Assembly (NCBI GenBank): GCA_019308525.1
Contig: JAFDIC010000010.1
Coordinates: 1 to 26,561 of the forward strand
DNA: 26,561 nucleotides
Direction: 5' to 3'
DNA from: Deltaproteobacteria bacterium
GTDB taxonomy: Bacteria; Desulfobacterota; DSM-4660; Desulfatiglandales; HGW-15
In this document: in pieces, positions 7,706 through 15,589 of the stretch
Layout of the letters: each line of letters opens with the position of its first letter
Position numbering within the stretch: position 1 is the first letter of the stretch
Position numbers and translations under genes: made by a program
The notes under the pieces: model-generated
Databases searched by the model: none
What the model was told of the DNA's origin: nothing
The model's input: the letters and a program-made list of their open reading frames with translations, nothing else

Positions 7706-9337
7706 CTAGCCTCCCTGCTCCCTTCTCCTCTTTCCCAGGAATTCCATTTCCCCGGGAAAGCGATAGACATAGCGCTCGGCATAGGTCAACTCGGGCAGGG
7801 GCCTCCACTTCCTGGGGACAGGTACCTTTTTGAGCTTCATGCTCCCGTCCTGGCGTTTGAATACATGGACCCACGCGAGAAAACGCTCGTCATCCCTAGC
7901 CGGGTAATCTTCCCTGTAGTGCATTCCCCGGCTCTCTTTCCTGAAAAGGGATGCCCGAAGCTTCATTTCCGCGTTCAGGACCATATTTCCAGTCTCGTGC
8001 ACAAGCCGGAGCTCGTGGAGGTCTCTTGCGTACATCCTGGGCACACAGTGCTCTCTGAGAAATTCTATGTTTGCGAGTGCCCCCTTGAGCCTGTCTTCTC
8101 TTTTCACGTAAAGGATATAGTAAGGGAACATTGCAGCCTGGAGCATCTGGGTCACCCACCTCGGAGTGAACCCCTTGGTCCTGCCTAGGGGCCAAAAGAT
8201 ATCCCTTGCTTTCTCTTTGATCCTGCTCTCCACTATCCTGGCCTGCATGCCTCCCAAGGCAAAATCTGCGGCCACCTCACCCGCCCTAAAGCCCTGTACA
8301 GCGGAGCCGGCAAAGGAAAAGCCTATCCCGGCATACCTTGCCCCGCAGAGCATGGACGAGAGGGCATCCCCTGCGGCAAAAAGCCCAGGCATGTGGGTCC
8401 TGCACCTGGAATCAGCCGGAACGATCCCCTCGGCCTTATGGACGGCCATCCCTGTCGCAGCGCCACCCACCATTTCCTGGGGTCCCGGATGCTCCCCCCT
8501 GTACTTGAAGCCGGGATAGGGCCCCTGGGGTCCTCCCATGGGAGGATTCATCACGACAGGGGCCTTGCCCTCATGTGCCTGAAAGTAGGGTTCCAGACTG
8601 AGCCCCCTTTTCTCCTCAGTGCGTGGGATGGAGGGAGGTCCCGTCTTGACGATTCCTGGTCCCCACTTGATGTCCCCGATGCCCCAGGAATATCCGGGAT
8701 GGGCCGCGTTGGTGAGATGGGGGTCCGAGAACTCCTTCCCCCTTATGGCAAGACCCGCCCGATAGGCCATTGCGTCTCCATCAAAGGTCATGTTGGAAAT
8801 GGGGAAGCCATGGGGCCTGTAGCCCCCAGCACCGGCACACATCACGACAGCCCGCGCCGTCACAGCCACACACATGGGCTTATCAAGGGAAAATCCCATT
8901 GCACCAACCGCCCGGCCGTCCTCAACAAGGAGATCCGTCAGCATGGTCCTGTCTATTTTCTGGATCTTGTGCGCCTTCACCTGTCTGCGAAGAGCGTACC
9001 CGAATTTATCCGTGCCGATCGCGTCCCAATCATTGAGATCCCTCCATCTGGCCGCAGAATCTTCAATCAGCATGTCCAGGTAATCCCGGTTGTTCACGTA
9101 GTCTCCGTTCGTTGCAACGGCCCGGTGCCACTGCTCTGCGCTGTGCCCCTCCCTTTCGTCAAAGACACAGAAGGTGTCCGCCCAGATAGACATGCCCGAA
9201 AGACCGACCCGACCCTTGTCCACGATCAATGCCCTGGCACCTTTTCTGGACGCGCTCACCGCCGCAAATATCCCTGCGATACCTCCTCCTATGACGAGGA
9301 CGTCTGTCTCTGCTCTTATGAACTCTCCTTCTACCAC
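7706..9337 (-). CDS. AprA/fumarate-reductase-like FAD-dependent oxidoreductase
   Basis: A 543-residue FAD protein of the fumarate reductase/AprA superfamily. The dinucleotide motif D-V-L-V-I-G-G-G-I-A-G is at about 12-22 and ends in an acidic LIVDK strand. F-D-G-D-A-M-A-Y-R-A-G and G-L-F-A-A-G-D-A supply the second and third FAD contacts. The C-terminus contains S-R-G-M-H-Y-R-E-D-Y-P, the conserved motif of this superfamily. It is clearly paralogous to the flavoprotein at 20806-22461, sharing N-M-V-L-N-A-E-M-K-L-R-A-S-L-F-R near the end. About 110 residues shorter than the neighbour at 5413-7377, it belongs to a different subgroup. Translation appears to begin at a GTG (9337) with a GGAG unusually close, so the start is less certain. 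It lies 17 nt after the amidohydrolase gene and 2 nt before its ferredoxin. Confidence 0.88.
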   Translation of the reverse strand: MVEGEFIRAETDVLVIGGGIAGIFAAVSASRKGARALIVDKGRVGLSGMSIWADTFCVFDEREGHSAEQWHRAVATNGDYVNNRDYLDMLIEDSAARWRDLNDWDAIGTDKFGYALRRQVKAHKIQKIDRTMLTDLLVEDGRAVGAMGFSLDKPMCVAVTARAVVMCAGAGGYRPHGFPISNMTFDGDAMAYRAGLAIRGKEFSDPHLTNAAHPGYSWGIGDIKWGPGIVKTGPPSIPRTEEKRGLSLEPYFQAHEGKAPVVMNPPMGGPQGPYPGFKYRGEHPGPQEMVGGAATGMAVHKAEGIVPADSRCRTHMPGLFAAGDALSSMLCGARYAGIGFSFAGSAVQGFRAGEVAADFALGGMQARIVESRIKEKARDIFWPLGRTKGFTPRWVTQMLQAAMFPYYILYVKREDRLKGALANIEFLREHCVPRMYARDLHELRLVHETGNMVLNAEMKLRASLFRKESRGMHYREDYPARDDERFLAWVHVFKRQDGSMKLKKVPVPRKWRPLPELTYAERYVYRFPGEMEFLGKRRREQGG

Positions 9338-9354
9338 AACTCCAAACCCTATCC

Positions 9355-10464
9355 TTACTTGTCGGGGTACTTGACCTGGGACCTAGGGATAAAGGGCATG
9401 GACTTCTCCCAGTGTATACCCCACACGTCGGGCCTGCCCTCCAGGAACATCCGCTCGTGAGGCACCGGTAGTTTCCACAACCTCGCAGCATTTCCTCCCA
9501 TGATAAGGTTTATTTCGTCCTGGGTCACCCAGTCCCTGATCTTGTGTATCTGGTGAATGGCCCAGCCCCACCAGTCTATCTGGTACCCTGGTACAGGAGG
9601 AAAGCGCTTCATCATGGAGGAGAAACTCGACGGCGACTTCCCCGGCCTGGCAATGATATACTGGGGCACGTGTCCATAGTCCCCTCCCCACAGGAGCTGG
9701 CTGACCCCCACATTGGGATCCTCAAGCGCTATTTTGAAATACTCCGCAGGCCATGTCCCCGTCTCAAGGTAGATGTTGTCCCCCGAGGCCCTGTCCGCCC
9801 CACCGGCAACAGCGCACGCCTTTCTGATGGCCCTGTCTCCCTCAACGTAGGAGCCTATAGAATGGCCGCTGTGGCACACAATGATGTTGACGTCAGGATA
9901 CTCATTGGATAGCCGGGCCAGGAGCTTCCATGGGTCCCACTCGTACCCCCAGGCAAACTCGTGAAAGTCTATGGTCACGTCATATTTCCTGGCCAAGTCC
10001 ATGAAGATACGGTACTCGTTGAGCCTCTCTTCGAATCCATAGACCTTCTTGCGGTCCCAGTTCCTTGGGACAAATTCCCCGATCCCTATGAATTTCCCCG
10101 TCTTAAGGGCCGCTTCCACCTCCTCGGCCGCGGCTTCAACGCTCCATTTGGCCTCCCCCCTTGCACACTTGATCTTCAGCGTCTGGTCAGAGCAAAAGGC
10201 GCGAAACTTGTCAGGATACCGCTCCACCAGCTCTGCCTGTGCCTCGTTCGTCGTCCCCACCACGCTCGGTTTGAGGAGGCACATGTCAATGCCGTAGCGC
10301 TTCATGTCATAAAGACACAAGGGGGAATTATCAAAGTATTCCACTTCCCCCTCATCAGGGGCCGAAGGAAGACCTGTCCAGGTCCCCTTGGGCTCCCCCT
10401 TTGGTCTATACAAGGTTGTTATGTGGACGTGAGTGTCCACCACGAAACGTGCTTCGTAGTGCAT
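9355..10464 (-). CDS. Amidohydrolase-fold metal-dependent enzyme (ACMSD/gamma-resorcylate decarboxylase type)
   Basis: A 369-residue TIM-barrel protein of the Amidohydro_2 family. Expected metal ligands are all present: D-T-H-V-H (H12, H14) on strand 1, H168 in I-D-F-H-E-F, H198 in I-I-V-C-H-S-G-H, and D262 in L-L-W-G-G-D-Y-G-H. The closing motif G-G-N-A-A-R-L-W-K-L-P is the usual C-terminal signature. Members catalyse hydrolysis or non-oxidative decarboxylation of aromatic or unsaturated acids with one zinc or manganese ion. The second strand-8 motif and overall length fit the decarboxylase branch, but the reaction cannot be fixed from sequence. It is a paralogue of the protein at 11810-12922. 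The ATG has AAGGAGG eight bases upstream. It is the first gene of the left block, divergent from the AraC gene across a 264-nt region that holds a dyad. Confidence 0.85.
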   Translation of the reverse strand: MHYEARFVVDTHVHITTLYRPKGEPKGTWTGLPSAPDEGEVEYFDNSPLCLYDMKRYGIDMCLLKPSVVGTTNEAQAELVERYPDKFRAFCSDQTLKIKCARGEAKWSVEAAAEEVEAALKTGKFIGIGEFVPRNWDRKKVYGFEERLNEYRIFMDLARKYDVTIDFHEFAWGYEWDPWKLLARLSNEYPDVNIIVCHSGHSIGSYVEGDRAIRKACAVAGGADRASGDNIYLETGTWPAEYFKIALEDPNVGVSQLLWGGDYGHVPQYIIARPGKSPSSFSSMMKRFPPVPGYQIDWWGWAIHQIHKIRDWVTQDEINLIMGGNAARLWKLPVPHERMFLEGRPDVWGIHWEKSMPFIPRSQVKYPDK

Positions 10465-10608
10465 AGTGCTGCCTCCTTTCTTGCCCTATTCCTTGTCTTT
10501 GAAGATAGCAATTTATCTTTTCAGATCACATACTTAAGATCATCCAGCCCGCTTGTCTCCACTATCCACTCTCTCGCTAATCACAATTTTTCCCATTTTC
10601 AGTCCTCC

Positions 10609-10630
10609 TTTGCCAATGATCGTTGGCGAA
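10609..10630. promoter_or_regulatory. Inverted-repeat operator candidate between amidohydrolase and araC genes
   Basis: TTTGCCAA-TGATCG-TTGGCGAA: two 8-base arms with one mismatch, separated by 6 bases. It lies 7 bases before a TTGACA on the plus strand and in the divergent region between the amidohydrolase and AraC genes, so a bound protein could control both. The same dyad with one spacer change recurs at 25380-25401. Its preservation next to a decayed regulator copy supports function but could also reflect recent duplication. Confidence 0.5.
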
Positions 10631-10636
10631 AAAAAA

Positions 10637-10665
10637 TTGACATTCCACGCAATGTCCCTTAGTGT
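10637..10665 (+). promoter_or_regulatory. Candidate promoter of the AraC gene
   Basis: A perfect TTGACA (10637-10642) is followed after 17 bases by TAGTGT (10660-10665), which shares only three positions with the sigma-70 -10 consensus. The -35 is repeated in copy 2 at 25408-25413, but the -10 is not. The weak -10 would suit an activator-dependent or autoregulated promoter. The leader to the ATG at 10729 is about 55-60 bases. Confidence 0.35.
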
Positions 10666-10670
10666 GGAAT
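10642..10670. repeat. Inverted repeat ATTCCAC/GTGGAAT overlapping the araC promoter
   Basis: Two perfect 7-base arms (10642-10648 and 10664-10670) separated by 15 bases, overlapping the putative -35 and -10. In copy 2 the left arm is kept but the right arm has degraded to CTGTGAACC. It could be a second operator or a small leader hairpin. Confidence 0.35.
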
Positions 10671-10728
10671 TTAAGGCTATCGTCCTTCTGTCATTCAACC
10701 TTTCTTCCTGTTCCAATGGGATAGCCCC

Positions 10729-11742
10729 ATGACAACAGACTCTTCACCTACCGTATACACATCTGCCATCTCTACCATGGTCAAGTATGCCCAAAGGCAG
10801 GGCCAGGAGGCCCGCAGGATCTTCGCAGCGGCAGACGTGGACTTTTCCAAATACCATGCTCCTGAGAGCAGGATGACCCTGAGGGAGTCTGATCGCATCG
10901 CTGAGCAGGCCTTCTTTGCCACCGGATGTGAAAACCTTGGCCTGCGTTCAGGCCAACTCATGTCCCCGGGCAACTGGAACATCGTGGGCTACATCATGAT
11001 GAACTGCACCACCCTGGGGGACGCCTTCAAAAACTACTGTATCTACGAGAGAATCATAAGCGAAGGGAACAGAACGAAGCTGTCGGTCCAGGGGAAGCTT
11101 GCGACCATAGAAGTGGAGCTCGTGGCGGATACGGATATCACTATCAAGCAGCATTCGGAAAACATCTTCTCATGCATGGTCACGCTCATGAAGATCCTTA
11201 CCGGCGAGGAAATAATGCTGAGCGAAGTGCACTTTACCCATGACCCGCCAAGGGATATCTCAGACTATAGGCAGATCTTTCGTGCCCCCCTCCTCTTCCG
11301 GCAGGCCGAGAACGCCATTCTCCTGGACAAGGAATACCTGGACCTCCCCATCCTTCAACCCAACAGGTACCTGTTATCCTTACTCGAGCAGCATGCAAGA
11401 AACACCCTGCTGAGCCTCACCCGGAAAAAGGGCTACAGGGAAAAGGTCAGGTATCTCCTCATGAGAAAGATACCCTTCCGGGCACCTCCAATCGAAATCA
11501 TCGCGAGAGAGCTGGGGATGAGCCCGCGGACACTCCAGTTGAAACTGAAAGCAGAAGGCACCTGCTACCAGGCCCTCCTGGATGAGCTCAGAAAAGACAT
11601 GGCTATCAACTACTTGAGGAACAAAGAGCTATCCGTGGCGGATATCTCCTACCTGCTCGGCTTCTCAGAACCAAGCTCCTTCTCAAGAACATTCAAGAGG
11701 TGGACCGACTTCACACCATGTGAATTTCGTAAGGTTTACTGA
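10729..11742 (+). CDS. AraC-family transcriptional regulator (arabinose-binding-like N-terminal domain)
   Basis: A 337-residue regulator. Residues about 20-210 form the Arabinose_bd-type (PF12625-like) effector domain found in OruR/ArgR-type AraC proteins, recognisable by G-C-E-N-L-G-L-R-S-G and L-G-D-A-F-K-N-Y-C. The C-terminus holds the two AraC helix-turn-helices: I-A-R-E-L-G-M-S-P-R-T-L-Q-L-K-L at about 258-273 and V-A-D-I-S-Y-L-L-G-F-S-E-P-S-S-F-S-R-T-F at 303-322, ending W-T-D-F-T-P. It is the only intact gene on the plus strand and sits between two amidohydrolase paralogues: divergent from one and convergent with the other. The likely role is effector-dependent control of the neighbouring catabolic operons. 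The ribosome-binding site is weak. A frameshifted second copy lies at 25499-26510. Confidence 0.92.
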   Translation: MTTDSSPTVYTSAISTMVKYAQRQGQEARRIFAAADVDFSKYHAPESRMTLRESDRIAEQAFFATGCENLGLRSGQLMSPGNWNIVGYIMMNCTTLGDAFKNYCIYERIISEGNRTKLSVQGKLATIEVELVADTDITIKQHSENIFSCMVTLMKILTGEEIMLSEVHFTHDPPRDISDYRQIFRAPLLFRQAENAILLDKEYLDLPILQPNRYLLSLLEQHARNTLLSLTRKKGYREKVRYLLMRKIPFRAPPIEIIARELGMSPRTLQLKLKAEGTCYQALLDELRKDMAINYLRNKELSVADISYLLGFSEPSSFSRTFKRWTDFTPCEFRKVY

Positions 11743-11809
11743 CTGGCCCCGGTTCGCCGCCTTTGTCCCTTTTTTGCCAACCGCTATTGTGGGGGTTTAG
11801 GAACTTCTT

Positions 11810-12922
11810 CTAACTATCTTCGTACTCATCCTTGTTAATCACCTGTTCATCGGGGATGTAGGGAATCGACTCATCCCAGTGAATCCCAAAGATATCTGGT
11901 CTTCCTGCCATGAACATCCGCTCATAGGGAACCGGGAGTTTAAAGATCTTGGCCGCATTTCCGCCAAGGATGAGGTTGATTTCATCCTGGGTCACCCATT
12001 CCTTGAGCTTGCGAATCTGGTGCATGGCCCATCCCCACCAGTCGATCTGGTAATAGGGCACGGATGGGAACTTCCTGATCACGGATGCATAGCTGGACGG
12101 GTTTCCGCCGGGATTGGGCATGATATACTGCGGGACATGACCGTAATCACCGCCCCAGATCAGCCTCGTCGGTCCGACGTTCGGATCGTTCAAAGCGATG
12201 GGGTAGTACTCGGCAGGCCAGTTGCCTGTTTCAAGATAGACATTGGGACACATGCCGGCCAATCCACACGCCTTTTTGATGATTTCTTCCCCGTAGACGT
12301 AGGCCCCGATGGAGTAGCCGGAATGGCAGAATATGATGTTTACATCAGGATATTCCCGTGCAACCCGTCTCAGAAGATGGTACGGATCCCATTCGTACAC
12401 GGGCACAAAATCATGAAAATCGAGGGTGACATCGTACTTACGAGCCAGCTCCGCAAAGGTCCGGTACTCGTTGAGGCGTTCTTTAAAGGTATAGTTCTTT
12501 TCGGGATCAGGGTCCTTGGGCACAAATTCACCGATTCCGATGAACTTGCCCGTCTGGAGGGCCCTTTCCACTTCATCGGCGGCATCATCCAGGATCCATT
12601 TCGCCTCTTCCTGTGCCACCTTGAGCTTCAGCGTTTGATCGGCACAGAAGGCCCTGAATTTATCCGGGTATCTGTCTACCAGGGCCGCCTGCATCTCATT
12701 GGTCGTTCCAGGCATGCTCGGTTTGAGCAGACACATGTCGATGCCGTACCTGTCCATGTCGTACAGACATAGGGGGGAATTATCAAAGGTCTGTACCAAT
12801 TGCCCCAGGCCGCGCCAGTCTTTGATTTTATCTGGCGGTAAGAGACCTTTCTGCCCTTTCGGCTGGTAGAGCGTAGTAATGTGGGTGTGCGTGTCCACTA
12901 CGAATCGCGCTTCGTATTTCAT
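11810..12922 (-). CDS. Amidohydrolase-fold metal-dependent enzyme, paralogue 2
   Basis: A 370-residue paralogue of the protein at 9355-10464; the two share the N-terminus YEARFVVDTH and most of the barrel, including D-N-S-P-L-C-L-Y-D-M and Q-I-D-W-W-G-W-A. The same metal-ligand set is present: H12 and H14, H170 (L-D-F-H-D-F), H200 (I-I-F-C-H-S-G-Y) and D259 (I-W-G-G-D-Y-G-H). The expected chemistry is therefore the same class (hydrolase or non-oxidative decarboxylase), perhaps on a related substrate. Start: AAGGAGGT six bases before the ATG. It follows the Mo-enzyme ferredoxin gene after an AT-rich 85-nt gap and may be the last gene of the right-hand operon. It converges with the AraC gene; no clear hairpin terminator is seen in the 67-nt gap between them. 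Confidence 0.85.
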   Translation of the reverse strand: MKYEARFVVDTHTHITTLYQPKGQKGLLPPDKIKDWRGLGQLVQTFDNSPLCLYDMDRYGIDMCLLKPSMPGTTNEMQAALVDRYPDKFRAFCADQTLKLKVAQEEAKWILDDAADEVERALQTGKFIGIGEFVPKDPDPEKNYTFKERLNEYRTFAELARKYDVTLDFHDFVPVYEWDPYHLLRRVAREYPDVNIIFCHSGYSIGAYVYGEEIIKKACGLAGMCPNVYLETGNWPAEYYPIALNDPNVGPTRLIWGGDYGHVPQYIMPNPGGNPSSYASVIRKFPSVPYYQIDWWGWAMHQIRKLKEWVTQDEINLILGGNAAKIFKLPVPYERMFMAGRPDIFGIHWDESIPYIPDEQVINKDEYEDS

Positions 12923-13007
12923 AGAGCCACCTCCTTCTATAAATATGTTTGTTGGTAGAGTTACTTCTGAGCTTCTTTACATGTTGATAATTTACCACCG
13001 CGCCGGA

Positions 13008-13334
13008 TCAGTGAGGGACCCAGAGGACAGACCTGGGTTTTCCTTTCATGGACCTTGCGAGGTCCTCAAGAGTCCCAAACTTGATCACCCCGGTCCAGCA
13101 GTGTTTCTCACAACTGGGTTTGAGCCCCCTTGCCCTTCGCTTACCGCAGAGGTTACATCGATCCGTGGGGAATGGAAGGTAGTATATCCTTCTTTCGGAT
13201 GGCCCTTGCTGGAGTCTTTGGACGCGGATGCCCCACTCATCCCGGGCCCTTCGGTGCTCCATCTTGCAGGCTATTTCGCAGGACCTGCATCCGACACAAA
13301 ATTCATAGTTGACAAGCAATCCAAACCTAGGCAT
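13008..13334 (-). CDS. Short ferredoxin subunit of molybdopterin oxidoreductase (two clusters)
   Basis: A 108-residue DmsB/NrfC-type ferredoxin. Cluster motif 1 is C13-V-G-C16-R-S-C19-E-I-A-C23. Motif 2 is C60-N-L-C63-(11 residues)-C75-E-K-H-C79, the spaced form that follows an R-x-x-x-G-L-x-P loop in larger family members. Typical partners of DMSO-reductase-family enzymes have four clusters in about 180-200 residues; here the two middle ones are absent. The frame stays open upstream, but the start at 13334 is chosen because the domain begins there, a GGGGGA-rich site precedes it, and it overlaps the Mo-enzyme stop by 8 nt (translational coupling). It should carry electrons to or from the molybdenum subunit in the cytoplasm. 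Confidence 0.85.
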   Translation of the reverse strand: MPRFGLLVNYEFCVGCRSCEIACKMEHRRARDEWGIRVQRLQQGPSERRIYYLPFPTDRCNLCGKRRARGLKPSCEKHCWTGVIKFGTLEDLARSMKGKPRSVLWVPH

Positions 13335-15528
13335 CTTGGTTTTCCCCCGCCTTGTAGATTCTGCACAGCAAATTCTTGAAGGGGTAGCCGTAGCCGGATC
13401 GACCTGTCCACCCTGACGGGATAAGCAAACCGACGTTTGATTCCCATGCGCCGTAGAGCTGCTCGGAGGTCCTTTCCGGATACCACCAGCCATGCTGGGC
13501 ATTGACCACTTGCTTGTGGATTTCCGGTGTCAGCTTTGCCCTTTGTTTGCACCTGCCATATCTATTTTCGATATATACCCAGTCGCCGTCTCTTATGCCA
13601 ATTTCCCTGGCAGTATCAGGATGTATTTCCACGACAGGATCGGGGTTCAATTCCCGAAGCAATGGGACCTGCCTGTGCTCTGAATGAAAGAAGGCATGGA
13701 CCTTGGCTCCCGTAGTGAGGATCAACGGATATTCCCTTGCAATCTCCGGCGTGCTAACTGGACCTTCAGGTGCCTCCTCATAATAGGGGAGGGGGTCCAG
13801 CCCTGCTTTTTCGAGGGCAGTGCAGTAGAGTTCCACTTTGCCAGTGGGCGTATTGAACCCGGGCCTCCCATCAGGGCGCAACAAGCCCTTCTCGTGCTTC
13901 CTGTAATGGAAAGGGGCCTGAATCCAACCCCTTTCCCTGAGCACGTCAAAAGACATACTCAGTGGTTTCAGAATGGAGTCATACCAACCATGGACGTCTC
14001 CCCATGGCCAGGCCTGCGGATTAAGCCGTTTTCCCATCTCAAGGATTATTTCCATGTCTGATCTTGATTCACCCACAGGCTCAATGGCCTTGTTGATCGT
14101 CCCTAGATAGGGCAAGGGGGGTGGCTCGATGGTGAGTCCGTCCCGTTCTGCGTACGTGGCAGCCGGTAGAAAGATATCGGCAAAGGCCTCGGCTGTGGGC
14201 GTCATGAACAAATCCACAACAACATTGAAACCAACCCCTCTGAACGCGCTATAGACCCTCTTGGGATCTGCCTCTGTCACGAAGGTATTGGTTCCTTGGA
14301 TCCACGTAGCAGCGATAGGGTAGGGGCTTCCATGGAGCATTTGGTCCACTACGTGCTGCCCGTCCCTCGGCCTCAAGGGAAACGGAGAAGGAATCACCTT
14401 TTCCTGCAGTTGGTTGTTCATCTTCCCAAGGGAGGGCGTACCGGGGATCCCTGTATAGAAAACGTTCCCCCCGGGTACGTCCAAATTGCCGGTGATAGAC
14501 CATAGGGCCACGACGGCCTGGATCGTTGGAACGCACTCCTTGCTCTGATCGATCGCCACGCCCCACTGAATAGATGCGGGCTTGCTTTGGGCATAGAGCC
14601 TGGCCGCCCTTACGATTTGATCCCTGGAGATCCACGTGATCTCTTCGACCCTCTCCGGGGGGTATTCTTGAACTCTCTCGTGTATCTCTTGGAATCCGTG
14701 AGTCCATTTTTGCACAAAATCATTATCATAAAGGTGTTCGTTCATAATGACATTCAACAGTCCCAGGGCAAGTGCGCCATCTGTTCCAGGCCTGATTTGC
14801 AGCCACAGATCAGCCCTGGAGGCCAGCCACGTCTTCCTTGGGTCGACCACGATCAGTTTGGATCCAAGTTTCATGCACTCGACTATCCAGGGACCACTGA
14901 GCCCGTCTGCACTTGAAACAACAGGGTTATTCCCCCACACGAGAATGCACTTGGGTCTCCTCCATTGGGTGCTCTTGTGGCGGTCAGGAAAGAATTGAGA
15001 GCAGTCTGCCACTGCCCTCTCTCCCATCATCATTCTTTGGAGGGCGATTTTCGGTCTGTAGCAGGCGGCCCCGTAAAGGGGTCCCCAGCAGGTTGTGTTG
15101 GGGCTCCCGTAGGAGTGCGCGAGTCGGTGAATCCAGTAGGGCAGATCCCGGGCCGTGCCGGTGCAAAAGATCACAGACTCTGGTCCAAGTCTCTCTTTTG
15201 TTTCGAGAAGCTTCTTTGAAATGACCTCAAATGCCTCTTTCCACGAGATACGTCTCCAGGTCAGCTCTCCCTTGGCGCGGATTCTTTTCATGGGATATGT
15301 AATTCGGTCAGGGTTATAGACCACATGGGGCAAAACCTGGCACCTAGGACATAACCGACCCTGATTAAAGGGAAAATCGGGATCACCCTCTACCTTTACA
15401 AGCCTTTTGTCTTTCACATAGAGCAAGACACCACAACCTGAATGACATCCGGGCGCCGTCCTTGCTATGCTCCGGACAACTTCCATGCCATCTTCTTCCC
15501 ATCTCCAAGGTCTTTTTCCGGTCTCCAT
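13327..15528 (-). CDS. Molybdopterin-dependent oxidoreductase, DMSO reductase family, catalytic subunit
   Basis: A 733-residue bis-MGD enzyme. The N-terminal iron-sulfur region reads A25-x2-C28-x3-C32-x27-C60, so the first of the four usual cysteines is alanine; C63 is an extra nearby cysteine. The MopB core follows: L-C-P-R-C, I-L-V-W-G-N-N-P near 196-203, L-I-V-V-D-P-R near 235-241 and G-N-L-D-V-P-G-G near 387-394. The molydop-binding domain lies at the end, with T-G-A-K-V and G-D-W-V-Y-I-E-N. C156 (G-A-A-C-Y-R-P-K) is a plausible molybdenum ligand by position. No Tat signal, so cytoplasmic. Start at the ATG (METGKR); a TTG at 15600 would overlap LivF, and an ATG at 15486 (MEVVRS) is also possible. 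Substrate unknown; thiosulfate/polysulfide reductase-like, hydroxylase or dehydroxylase roles all fit the family. Confidence 0.88.
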   Translation of the reverse strand: METGKRPWRWEEDGMEVVRSIARTAPGCHSGCGVLLYVKDKRLVKVEGDPDFPFNQGRLCPRCQVLPHVVYNPDRITYPMKRIRAKGELTWRRISWKEAFEVISKKLLETKERLGPESVIFCTGTARDLPYWIHRLAHSYGSPNTTCWGPLYGAACYRPKIALQRMMMGERAVADCSQFFPDRHKSTQWRRPKCILVWGNNPVVSSADGLSGPWIVECMKLGSKLIVVDPRKTWLASRADLWLQIRPGTDGALALGLLNVIMNEHLYDNDFVQKWTHGFQEIHERVQEYPPERVEEITWISRDQIVRAARLYAQSKPASIQWGVAIDQSKECVPTIQAVVALWSITGNLDVPGGNVFYTGIPGTPSLGKMNNQLQEKVIPSPFPLRPRDGQHVVDQMLHGSPYPIAATWIQGTNTFVTEADPKRVYSAFRGVGFNVVVDLFMTPTAEAFADIFLPAATYAERDGLTIEPPPLPYLGTINKAIEPVGESRSDMEIILEMGKRLNPQAWPWGDVHGWYDSILKPLSMSFDVLRERGWIQAPFHYRKHEKGLLRPDGRPGFNTPTGKVELYCTALEKAGLDPLPYYEEAPEGPVSTPEIAREYPLILTTGAKVHAFFHSEHRQVPLLRELNPDPVVEIHPDTAREIGIRDGDWVYIENRYGRCKQRAKLTPEIHKQVVNAQHGWWYPERTSEQLYGAWESNVGLLIPSGWTGRSGYGYPFKNLLCRIYKAGENQDA

Positions 15529-15589
15529 CACTCCTTCTCTCTCAATGGAAGCCCAAAAGGGGGAAGAACGCTCTTGTGCCGTCAGTACA

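Larger units (their letters stand above)
10607..11742 (+). repeat. Copy 1 of a duplicated promoter-plus-AraC segment
   Basis: This stretch and 25378-26510 are aligned copies: the upstream dyad and TTGACA, the pyrimidine-rich leader (GGCTATCGTCCTTCT in both) and the whole AraC reading frame match closely. Copy 1 is intact. The amidohydrolase gene to its left (9355-10464) also has a counterpart fragment left of copy 2 (25200-25347), so the duplicated unit was larger, covering the divergent gene pair. No insertion sequence or terminal repeat was seen at the edges. Confidence 0.8.

Noticed and set aside
8393..9460. Plus-strand open frame of 355 codons, and similar ones at 5410-6402, 6433-7287 and 11879-12772
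   Set aside because: All are antisense to genes with clear motifs, lack recognisable domains and have no consistent ribosome-binding site.
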